Below, piece by piece: positions 16,568 to 23,485 of a stretch of DNA of 64,000 nucleotides. The stretch is taken from positions 93,479 to 157,478 of the forward strand of contig JAPPBY010000009.1 in NCBI GenBank assembly GCA_026702615.1, read 5' to 3'. The position numbers were made by a program, and so were the translations under genes. This DNA comes from Chloroflexota bacterium. GTDB lineage: Bacteria > Chloroflexota > Dehalococcoidia > Tepidiformales > Tepidiformaceae. The notes under the pieces are model-generated. The model did no database searches and was not told the origin of the DNA. It saw nothing but the letters and a program-made list of their open reading frames with translations. Numbering within the stretch: position 1 is the first letter of the stretch; the number at the start of each line of letters is the position of its first letter.

Positions 16568-17354
16568 GCAAGGCTCCGCGCGCACGCTGCGCAAGCCCAC
16601 CATCACGGACTTCGTTGCGGAAGGGGAGGAGACGCCGATCCTGTTGCGGCCGCGCGTGCTGGCAGGCATCGCGGTGGTGTTCCTCGGGCTGGTCGCGGCC
16701 TACTTCATCCTGGCCGACGTCTTCGACATCTCTCTGCAGTTCGACGCCGAGCCCCTGCAGGACTGGGTGGAGCAATGGGGCGTCTGGGGCCCGATCGCGT
16801 TCATGGCCGTAATGGCCTTCTCCGTGCTGTTCGCGCCTGTCCCGAACGCACCCATCTTCATTGCGGCGGGGCTCGTCTGGGGGCCGGTGCTGGGCACCGT
16901 CTACTCGATGATCGGGATGATGTGGGGTTCGGCCATGGCGTTCTGGGTGGCTCGCTGGCTGGGCCGGCGCCACCTGCCGAAGCTGGTGGGGAGCAAGGCG
17001 GCAGCCAACATGGATTCCCTCTCCGTCCGCATGGGCGGGCGGCTCATCTTCTGGGCGCGCATGCTGCCGGTCGTGAACTTCGATTGGATCAGCTTCCTCG
17101 CGGGGCTGACGGCGATGCGCTTCTGGCGGTTCTTCTTCTTCAGCTTCCTGGGCATGCTCACGCCGACAACCGTCGGCGTGGTCGCGGGTGACAGCCTCGG
17201 ACGTGACCTGCGCATCACGCTGGTCATCGTGGCGGTCTGGGTAGCGGCCATCATCCTGAGCGGCCTCTACCTCTGGTGGCGGCGGCGGCAGGCGCGAATG
17301 CAAGCGCCGCCTCCACCCTCGAAACCGCTGGCTGAGGGGCAGCCGGGGCCGTAA
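16560..17354 (+). CDS. VTT-domain (TVP38/TMEM64, DedA-like) membrane protein
   Basis: A 264-residue membrane protein with a polar N-terminal ~35 residues, then about six hydrophobic segments. FIAAGLVWGPVLGTVYSMIG and GSAMAFWVARWLGRR are the conserved VTT/SNARE-associated core with the G-x-x-x-G-x-x-x-x-x-x-G pattern. The C-terminus is a short basic, proline-rich tail. VTT/DedA proteins act in lipid scrambling and flippase functions. The ATG overlaps the hydrolase stop. It converges on the SDR gene with an 11-nt gap. Confidence 0.9.
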   Translation: MAEQGSARTLRKPTITDFVAEGEETPILLRPRVLAGIAVVFLGLVAAYFILADVFDISLQFDAEPLQDWVEQWGVWGPIAFMAVMAFSVLFAPVPNAPIFIAAGLVWGPVLGTVYSMIGMMWGSAMAFWVARWLGRRHLPKLVGSKAAANMDSLSVRMGGRLIFWARMLPVVNFDWISFLAGLTAMRFWRFFFFSFLGMLTPTTVGVVAGDSLGRDLRITLVIVAVWVAAIILSGLYLWWRRRQARMQAPPPPSKPLAEGQPGP

Positions 17355-17364
17355 GCCGGGGGGC

Positions 17365-18165
17365 CTACTGGAACCGGTGGGGCAGGGGGTCGACCCTCGG
17401 CGGCAGGGCGATCTCGTGGTCGAGCCAGATGCCGATGTTCTCGCCGGTGCGGCCATCGGGGCCCTCCTCGAGGAGGTCGACGAGGAGGCCGGCGATCTGC
17501 TCGGGACGCATCCAGCGGTCGAGGAGCTCCTGCGGAGGCGTCATGCCGAGGGCGCCCCGGATCATCTCCGAGTCGGTGGCGTCCATGCAGAGGGCGTTCA
17601 CGCGCACGCCGTGGGGCTCCAGTACGCGCGACCACGCCTGCGTGAAGCCGTTGATGCCCCACTTGGAGGCGTCGTAGACATCCATGCGGGTACCGCCGCC
17701 GGTGTTGTAGCCGGGTGGCGGACAGATGTGGTCGGTGGCGATGTTGACGATGTTGCCACCGCCCATCTCCGTCATGTGGGGCGCGATGGCGCGCCCGCAG
17801 AGGAACACGCCCTTGAGGTTCGTCCCGACGAGGGCGTCGAAGTCGTCGACGGCCTTCTCCCAGGGGTCGAGGGGGGAGGTGGCGCGCCAGATGCCGGCGT
17901 TGCTGACCATGGTGTGGATGCGCCCGAAGCGCTCGATAGCCGCATCGACGAAGGCGCGGACGGCCGCAGGATCGCTGACGTCGGCCTCAGCCGCCATGAC
18001 GCTGGCACCGTCCGCCTCAAGCTCGGCGGCGAGATCGTGGACGGCGGGGGCGATGTCGCAGAGGGCGAGAGCGACGCCCTTACCCGCGAGGACGCGGGCA
18101 ATGCCGTTGCCGATGCCGTGGGCGGCTCCGGTGACGATAGCGGTGGTTCCTTCGAGGTCGCTCAT
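17365..18165 (-). CDS. short-chain dehydrogenase/reductase coupled to a selenoprotein gene
   Basis: A 266-residue classical SDR: the cofactor motif TGAAHGIGNG, NAGIW, a catalytic Ser/Asp region near VNIATDHICPPP and the YDASK active site (Tyr-x-x-x-Lys). The usual catalytic Ser two strands before Tyr seems replaced by the ATDH stretch, so substrate chemistry may be unusual. NAD(P) preference: Asp follows beta-2 (LCDIAP), which favours NAD. Its ATG overlaps the UGA stop of the upstream redoxin selenoprotein (ATGA), so translation is coupled and the SDR may share a redox pathway with it (inference). Confidence 0.9.
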   Translation of the reverse strand: MSDLEGTTAIVTGAAHGIGNGIARVLAGKGVALALCDIAPAVHDLAAELEADGASVMAAEADVSDPAAVRAFVDAAIERFGRIHTMVSNAGIWRATSPLDPWEKAVDDFDALVGTNLKGVFLCGRAIAPHMTEMGGGNIVNIATDHICPPPGYNTGGGTRMDVYDASKWGINGFTQAWSRVLEPHGVRVNALCMDATDSEMIRGALGMTPPQELLDRWMRPEQIAGLLVDLLEEGPDGRTGENIGIWLDHEIALPPRVDPLPHRFQ

Positions 18166-19208
18166 GAGGCGCTCACCGGCTCAATAGGGCGATAGAAAGC
18201 GTTCCCGGCCTCGGTCCACTCATTCACGATCTTCATGAAGTCCTCCCCCATGGGGTCGAGGCCTCGGATGAGCATCGAACCCCGTCGGATGGTGAAGTCG
18301 TGGGGCGCGAGCTCGCCGGCGCGCACGTAGTGGGACTCGGCGTCCTCGGCGTGACCCCGCTGGGAGAGCCACCAGGCGAGGGTGAACTCGGCGCGGGCCT
18401 CCTGCTCGGCAGCCGTGGGGAGGGTCTGCACGGCTCGCGTCTCCTCAGGAGTCATGGCGGGGCCCTCACCCCGCACCCAGGCGCGCAGGCGCTCAAGGTG
18501 CAGTTCGGAGTCGATGCCCGTCATCTCCTTGAAGTCGTTGGACCCGAAGGCGACGTCGTTGGGACGCGCGATGCGGCCTTCCTCGTCGATCCAGAGGATG
18601 GTCGGCACATTGATCATGCCGTAGAGGTCCGGGACCAGGTGCTCGGTATCGATGAGGCTGGGATGCTCGGCGCTGGCGGCCTCGATCCAGGGGCGGGCAT
18701 CGTCGGCGGAACGCTCGATCGCGATCGTGATGACGGTGAAGCCCTCGTCCTTGAGCTCCTCGTAGACGGACTGCCAGACCGGCAGGTCGTAGCGGCAGCC
18801 TCACCAGGAGGCGTACGCGACGAGCAGGACCTTCTTGCCGCGCTGGTCGCTCAGGGAGTGCGGGTTCCCGTCGAGATCGGGGAGGGTGAAGTCGGGCGCC
18901 TGTAACGAGGCGAGAGCCTCCCCGCGGTCATGGTGGGAGGCGCCCAGCGCGGCCACATCATGCTTCTCGTCGGTCACCAGCGGGCGCTGGAGGGCATCGG
19001 CGAACACGCCGAGGTCGAGGCCACCGTCCCCGACAAGTGCGTCCTGATCGACGGGCACGCACATCGGACCCTGGCAGAGCCCTTCGGGCTGCAGCTCCCA
19101 GCCGAGCGCCACCTCAAGGTCTTCCGGGGAGATGGCCGGGCGGGCGGGGTCGGCGCCAGCGAATTCGTCGCTACGGCCGTCGTGCAGCAGGGTCAGGGTG
19201 GCGGACAT
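18162..19208 (-). CDS. redoxin-domain selenoprotein, copy A (in-frame UGA = Sec136)
   Basis: A 348-codon gene read through one in-frame UGA (18801-18803). The frame is open on both sides: YASW-UGA-GCRYDLPVW falls exactly where thioredoxin-fold redoxins carry the active Cys, giving a U-G-C motif. Domains: residues 1-55 with a conserved C-x4-C (C45, C50); 105-250 an AhpC/TSA-like redoxin with DFTLPDLDGNPHSLSD and the cis-Pro segment NVPTILWIDEEGR; 260-348 a helical TPR-like tail. The tandem neighbour has the same UGA, so a sequencing error is unlikely. TAGAAT (-10) and GGGAG precede the ATG. It probably reduces or is oxidised by peroxide or disulfide; the exact role is unknown. No sel genes are in the window. 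Confidence 0.88.
18771..18798 (-). promoter_or_regulatory. SECIS-like hairpin in copy A
   Basis: Starting 2 nt after the UGA, CTGCC and GGCAG pair across 28 nt, with an inner stem GACC/GGTC and a TGCC apical loop. This is the position and size of a bacterial selenocysteine insertion element. The same structure is kept in copy B. Not tested by folding. Confidence 0.6.
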
Positions 19209-19239
19209 GGATAGCTCCCGGGAATGGCAAGTGCAGCGG

Positions 19240-19245
19240 ATTCTA
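19240..19245 (-). promoter_or_regulatory. -10 box (TAGAAT) of selenoprotein copy A
   Basis: On the minus strand GCCCCGTAGAATC lies about 32 nt before the ATG. The identical 13 bases precede copy B, so the promoter was duplicated with the gene. No good -35 is visible. Confidence 0.55.
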
Positions 19246-19279
19246 CGGGGCGGGTGAAGGGGGCGGGTGTGCCCGGGGG

Positions 19280-20320
19280 CTACGCAGGGCTGTCCTCGAT
19301 CCGGCGGTACAGGGGCGTGCGCGTCAAAGCGCTCTTGATCGCGATTTTCAGGAAGGCGAAGCCCATGGGGTTGAGGCCGCGGGTGCGCATCGAGCCGCGC
19401 CGGATGGTGATGTCGTGCGGGGCGAGTTCGCCGGCGCGCTCGTAGTGGCGCTCGGCATCCTCGTCGTGGCCTTCCCGGGAGAGCCACCAGGCAAGCGTGA
19501 ACTCGGCGCGCGCCTCCTGCTCGACGGCGGTCGGGAGTTCCTGGTGCTTGCGGACCTCGGACGGCGTGAGGGCGGGGGCGTCACCGCGTACCCAGGCGCG
19601 CAGCCTTCTGAGGTGGCGCTTGGAATCCAGGCCCGTCAACAGCTTGAACCGGTTGGAGGCGAAGGAGGCGTCGTTGGGGCGGGCGATGCGACCTTCCTCG
19701 TCGATCCAGACGACGGTGGGGACGTTGATCATGCCGTAGAGGTCGGGCACGAGGTGCTCGATGTCGATGAGGCTGGGGTGCTGGGGACTGGCCTTTTCGA
19801 TCCAGGGCCGGGCGTCCTCAGGCGAGCGCTCAATGCCAACCGTGATGACGGTGAAGCCCTCATCCGCGAGCTCTTCATACAAGGACTGCCAGACCGGCAG
19901 ATCGTAGCGGCAGCCTCACCAGGAGGCGTAGGCGACGAGCAGCACTTTTTTGCCGCGCTCGTCGCTGAGGGAGTGGAGATTGCCAGCGAGGTCGGGGAGG
20001 GTGAAGTCGGGAGCATCGAGGGAGTCGAGGGCCTCGGCCCGGTCGTGGTGCGAGGCGCCGAGTGAGGCGACGGCGTGCTTCTCTTCCGTGACGAGGGGCC
20101 GCTGGAGGGCATCGGCCAGCACGCGAAGGTCGAGGCCGTCCTCACGAACGAGGTCATCCTGGTCGACGGGGATGCACATGTAGCCCTTGCAGAGGCCTTC
20201 GGGCTTCAATTCCCAGCCAAGCAGGCTCTCGACTTGTTCGGGGGAGATGGTGGGGCGGGCAAGGTCGGCGACGGAGATTTCGTCTACGCGGCCATCGTGC
20301 AGGAGGGTCAGTGTAGGCAT
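19280..20320 (-). CDS. redoxin-domain selenoprotein, copy B (in-frame UGA = Sec135)
   Basis: A 346-codon tandem paralogue of copy A, highly similar along its full length. The UGA at 19916-19918 is again YASW-UGA-GCRYDLPVW. Residues 1-55 hold C44-x4-C49 (LCKGYMC); the redoxin domain has DFTLPDLAGNLHSLSD, then after Sec a fully open frame to the cis-Pro NVPTVVWIDEEGR; the tail has an alternating helical pattern (TLAWWLSREGHDEDAERHYE) like a TPR. Without recoding the first part would stop one residue before the redox centre and the second would have no ribosome site. GGAG lies 9 nt before the ATG. Copy A follows 71 nt downstream, so an operon with copy A and the SDR is likely, each gene also having its own promoter. 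Confidence 0.88.
19886..19913 (-). promoter_or_regulatory. SECIS-like hairpin in copy B
   Basis: Same 28-nt hairpin beginning 2 nt after UGA: CTGCC/GGCAG outer stem and inner GATC/GGTC with a TGCC loop. Relative to copy A one stem base differs (C to T) and pairing is kept as a G-T(U) wobble, mild evidence that the fold matters. Confidence 0.6.
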
Positions 20321-20353
20321 GAGTAATAACTCCAGAGACAGCAGCCGGGTCCG

Positions 20354-20359
20354 ATTCTA
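20354..20359 (-). promoter_or_regulatory. -10 box (TAGAAT) of selenoprotein copy B
   Basis: Within GCCCCGTAGAATC on the minus strand, about 34 nt upstream of the ATG; identical to the box before copy A. Confidence 0.55.
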
Positions 20360-20393
20360 CGGGGCGGGAATTGAGTGCGGTGTAAGCAAGACA

Positions 20394-20482
<89 letters not shown>

Positions 20483-20518
20483 TCGTTCGATTGTAGTGGG
20501 GGATGGGCGGAGCCGGAG

Positions 20519-20545
20519 TTAGCAGTCACCATCGGAGAGTGCTAA
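20519..20545 (+). promoter_or_regulatory. CIRCE operator (HrcA site) before fmdB-like gene
   Basis: TTAGCAGTC, nine bases, GAGTGCTAA. The consensus CIRCE element is TTAGCACTC-N9-GAGTGCTAA, so the right arm is perfect and the left has a single mismatch; spacing is exact. A possible promoter overlaps it (TTAGCA as -35, TAAACT at 20543-20548 as -10, 18-bp spacer), which is the usual HrcA repression geometry. Confidence 0.85.
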
Positions 20546-20585
20546 ACTGCGGGGGTCACACTCCGCTCAGCCTGGACGGACTCCC

Positions 20586-20882
20586 GTGCCCACCTACGAG
20601 TACCACTGCGAAACCTGCAAGCGCAGATACGACCTGCGCGAGGGGTTCGACGCGCCCAGCAGCCACCCCTGTCAGCGCTGCGACGAGGGCACGGCGACGC
20701 GTGTTCTGCACGCGCCCACGGTCGTCTTCAAAGGCAGCGGGTTCTACGTGAACGACAGCCGCAAGTCGGAGAAGAGCACCAGCTCGAGCGAAAAGACGAT
20801 GAGCCTGCCCAGCGACTCTGGCAAGAGCGACAGCAAGAGCAAGGGCAAGAGCGCGAAGTCCAGCAGTTCCTCGAAGGACTAG
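20586..20882 (+). CDS. FmdB-family zinc-ribbon protein
   Basis: A 98-residue protein with an N-terminal FmdB zinc ribbon: MPTYEYHCETCKRRYDL and HPCQRCDEG give two Cys-x-x-Cys knuckles, followed by VVFKGSGFYVND, the family's conserved beta segment. The remaining ~45 residues are a Ser/Lys-rich low-complexity tail. The function of FmdB proteins is uncertain (regulatory or assembly roles are proposed). The start is GTG. A CIRCE element 41 nt upstream predicts HrcA-controlled heat-shock expression, which would place it in protein quality control. The dtd gene follows 6 nt downstream. Confidence 0.9.
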   Translation: MPTYEYHCETCKRRYDLREGFDAPSSHPCQRCDEGTATRVLHAPTVVFKGSGFYVNDSRKSEKSTSSSEKTMSLPSDSGKSDSKSKGKSAKSSSSSKD

Positions 20883-20888
20883 CACCGC

Positions 20889-21353
20889 GTGCGGGCCCTC
20901 GTGCAGCGCGTGAGCCGTGCGAGCGTGCGCGTGGACGGCGAGGTCACTGGCGCCATCGAGAACGGCTTCCTAGTGCTGCTGGGCGTCACCCACGGCGACG
21001 ACGAAGCGGTTGCGGATGCGCTCGCGCACAAGGTCGCGGGACTGCGGGTGTTCGAGGATCCGGACGGGAAGATGAACCTCGACTTGGCGGCCGTGGGCGG
21101 CGCCATGCTGTGCGTCAGCCAGTTCACCCTCTACGGGAACGTGCGGAAGGGGCGGCGGCCGTCGTTCACGGAAGCAGCAGAGCCGGAGCTGGCAGAGGCG
21201 CTCTACGACCGCTTCTGCGCGGCGGTCGAGGGGGAGGGGGTGCGGTGCGAACGGGGACGCTTCGGCGCGCACATGGAGGTCGAGAGCGTGAACGACGGGC
21301 CCGTCACGCTGTTCATCGATAGCGCCGACCTGGAGCGCCCGCGCCGCGCTTGA
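20889..21353 (+). CDS. dtd: D-aminoacyl-tRNA deacylase
   Basis: A 154-residue DTD that removes D-amino acids (and Gly from tRNA-Ala) from mischarged tRNA. The N-terminus is MRALVQRVSRASVRVDGE; the active-site motifs are LCVSQFTLYGN (the SQFTLYG signature) and, near the end, NDGPVTLFID, the variant of the Gly-cisPro NxGPVT motif that gives chiral proofreading. Start GTG, 6 nt after the FmdB-like gene, so it is in the CIRCE-controlled unit. Confidence 0.95.
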   Translation: MRALVQRVSRASVRVDGEVTGAIENGFLVLLGVTHGDDEAVADALAHKVAGLRVFEDPDGKMNLDLAAVGGAMLCVSQFTLYGNVRKGRRPSFTEAAEPELAEALYDRFCAAVEGEGVRCERGRFGAHMEVESVNDGPVTLFIDSADLERPRRA

Positions 21354-21383
21354 CCGGAGCGATGGGGCGGGGAGAGTAGGCCT

Positions 21384-23090
21384 ATGACCGTGTCGACGCG
21401 GATGAGTCGCTACTTCCTGAAGACGCTGCGGGAAGCGCCCGCCGAGGCGGAACTGCCGAGCCACCGGCTGCTGCTGCGCGCGGGGCTGGTAATGCCGCTG
21501 GCAGCGGGGCTCTACTGCTTCACGCCCCTGGGGTGGCGCGCGATGCGGCGCGTGGAGGAGCTGGTCCGCGAGGAGATGAACCGGGCAGGCGCGCAGGAGC
21601 TGCGGCTGCCGGCCCTCCAGCCGGTCGAGCTGTGGGAGCAGTCGGGACGCAACGAGATCTTCGGGGACGTGCTCTACCGCGTCTCAGACCGGCGGGAGCG
21701 GGACTTCGTGCTCGCCCCCACGCACGAGGAGGCGGTGAGCGCGCTGGCGGCCTCGCAGGTCCAGAGCTACCGCGACCTGCCCGTGACCCTCTACCAGTTC
21801 CAGCAGAAGTTCCGGGACGAGCCCCGTCCTCGCGGCGGGCTGATCCGGCTGCGGGAGTTCTGCATGAAGGACGCCTACAGCTTCGACCCGGACTGGGAGA
21901 CGCTGGACGAGTCGTACCAGGCGATGTTCGACGCCTACGCACGCATCTTCGCGCGGGCGGAAGTGCCCGCCGTGCCGGTCGAAGCAGACTCGGGGGCGAT
22001 CGGGGGGAAGGACAGCCAGGAGTTCATCTACCTGAACGAGAATGGCGAGGACGAAGTGCTGCTGTGCTCCTCGTGCGGGTACGCCGCGAACGCAGAGAAG
22101 GCGACATTCCGGGCGGAACCGCCGGTCGCGGCCGAGCCTGCACCGGTCGAGCGAGTGAACACGCCGGGGGTGGGCACGATCGCGAGCCTGGCGGCGTTCC
22201 TCGGAGTAGAGGAGCGGCAAACCGTGAAGGCCGTGTTCTACGCCGCGGACGGCGAGCCGGTGTTCGTCGCCATCCGGGGCGATCTCGAAGTGAATGAGAC
22301 GAAGCTGCGGAACCTGCTCAAGGCAGTCGAGCTCGAGCCGATGGACGACGGGGCCGTGGCGCGACACGGGCTCGTGGCGGGGTCCGCCTCACCGGTCGGA
22401 CTGGAGGGGATGCGGGTGGTGGCGGACACGAGCGCCACGAAGGCGGTGAACCTGGTCGGCGGGGCGAACGAACCGGACGCGCATCTGCTCAACCTGAATT
22501 ACGGCCGCGACTGGACGGCGACCCTCGTCGACGACATCGCCCTGGCCGAGGCGGGACACCGTTGCCTCAGCTGCGAGGGCACGCTGGACGTGCGGTCGGG
22601 GATGGAGCTCGGGCACGTCTTCAAGCTGGGCTCGACCTACGCCGAGGCCCTCGATGTCCGCTACCTCGACGGCGAGGGCGAGCGGCATCACGCCGTGATG
22701 GGCTGCTACGGCATCGGCGTCGACCGCCTGCTGGCGGCGGTCCTCGAGGCGAACCACGACGAGGACGGCATCATGTGGCCTGCGACCCTGGCGCCGTTCG
22801 ACGTACACGTGGTCGTGCTCGGCGGCGACAAGCCGGAGGTGGAGGCGGCGCTGGGCGAGCTGGAGGCGGCTCTGGAGGCGGCGGGGCTGGAAGCGCTCGT
22901 GGACGACCGCGACGAGTCGCCCGGGGCGAAGTTCAAGGACGCGGATTTGCTGGGAATGCCGATCCGCCTGACCGTGAGTCCGCGCGCGCTCGGGCAGGGC
23001 GGCATCGAGGTGCAGGTCCGGGCCTCGGGCGAGCGTGAGGTCGTGCCGCTGGGGGAGGTCGTGCGGAGGATCCGGGAGCGGGGGGCGTAG
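21384..23090 (+). CDS. proS: prolyl-tRNA synthetase
   Basis: A 568-residue bacterial-type class II ProRS. Motif 1 lies around YCFTPLGWRAMRRVEELVRE, motif 2 around FRDEPRPRGGLIRLREFCMK and motif 3 near YGIGVDRLLAAVLEANHD. An editing (INS) domain that hydrolyses Ala-tRNA-Pro sits between motifs 2 and 3 (residues ~225-385). The C-terminal anticodon-binding domain has DDRDESPGAKFKDADLLGMP. The start ATG follows GGGGAGAG. It is 30 nt after dtd, so tRNA quality-control genes are grouped here. Confidence 0.97.
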   Translation: MTVSTRMSRYFLKTLREAPAEAELPSHRLLLRAGLVMPLAAGLYCFTPLGWRAMRRVEELVREEMNRAGAQELRLPALQPVELWEQSGRNEIFGDVLYRVSDRRERDFVLAPTHEEAVSALAASQVQSYRDLPVTLYQFQQKFRDEPRPRGGLIRLREFCMKDAYSFDPDWETLDESYQAMFDAYARIFARAEVPAVPVEADSGAIGGKDSQEFIYLNENGEDEVLLCSSCGYAANAEKATFRAEPPVAAEPAPVERVNTPGVGTIASLAAFLGVEERQTVKAVFYAADGEPVFVAIRGDLEVNETKLRNLLKAVELEPMDDGAVARHGLVAGSASPVGLEGMRVVADTSATKAVNLVGGANEPDAHLLNLNYGRDWTATLVDDIALAEAGHRCLSCEGTLDVRSGMELGHVFKLGSTYAEALDVRYLDGEGERHHAVMGCYGIGVDRLLAAVLEANHDEDGIMWPATLAPFDVHVVVLGGDKPEVEAALGELEAALEAAGLEALVDDRDESPGAKFKDADLLGMPIRLTVSPRALGQGGIEVQVRASGEREVVPLGEVVRRIRERGA

Positions 23091-23138
23091 GGCGAGGCGC
23101 GGGTTTCTTGTGCCTGCCCTGTCTTGAGCCAGGGAGCG

Positions 23139-23261
23139 TCAGCGTCCGACCTTGCTCGTCAGCCACCACAAGAGCAGGAAGAACGCTCCTGCCAGCAGCG
23201 GGATCCCGACCATCAGGAGCAGGTCCATCTCGCCGAAGTCGCGCATCGCGTAGTCGGGCAT
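23139..23261 (-). CDS. 40-residue single-pass membrane protein
   Basis: The sequence is MPDYAMRDFGEMDL followed by a ~20-residue hydrophobic helix (LLMVGIPLLAGAFFLLLWWL) and a short basic end TSKVGR, a topology of acidic outside/basic inside ends. The frame is shorter than most gene finders accept. A purine-rich GGCGAGG is 8-12 nt before the ATG. It sits alone between proS and tRNA-Phe, antisense to neither. Function unknown; many such micro-proteins bind larger membrane complexes. Confidence 0.5.
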   Translation of the reverse strand: MPDYAMRDFGEMDLLLMVGIPLLAGAFFLLLWWLTSKVGR

Positions 23262-23390
23262 GCTGTCGGCCTCGCCGCCTTCTCCGACCTAGATACGAGA
23301 ATCCCATAGCAGCCGCACAGGGCACTCGGCCAGGAAGCTGCAGGCTCCGCTCCTTGCCCCTGCCGGATGCGGTTCCTACGATGGCCGCAC

Positions 23391-23466
23391 GCTGAGGTAG
23401 CTCAGTTGGTAGAGCACTGCGCTGAAAACGCAGGTGTCCCCAGTTCGATTCTGGGCCTCAGCACCA
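23391..23466 (+). tRNA. tRNA-Phe (GAA)
   Basis: 76 nt including encoded CCA. Acceptor GCTGAGG/CCTCAGC, D-arm GCTC/GAGC, anticodon stem CTGCG/CGCAG with loop CTGAAAA (anticodon GAA), T-arm CCCAG/CTGGG. Confidence 0.98.
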
Positions 23467-23485
23467 CCCCTTCACCCTCACCGCG

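Noticed and set aside
18801..19918. The two in-frame TGAs as pseudogene or frameshift marks, or as TGA = Trp code
   Set aside because: Both copies have the stop at the same catalytic codon with intact frames on each side; other genes in the window end with TGA in overlaps (for example ATGA at 18162-18165 and 31012-31015), so TGA is a normal stop here.
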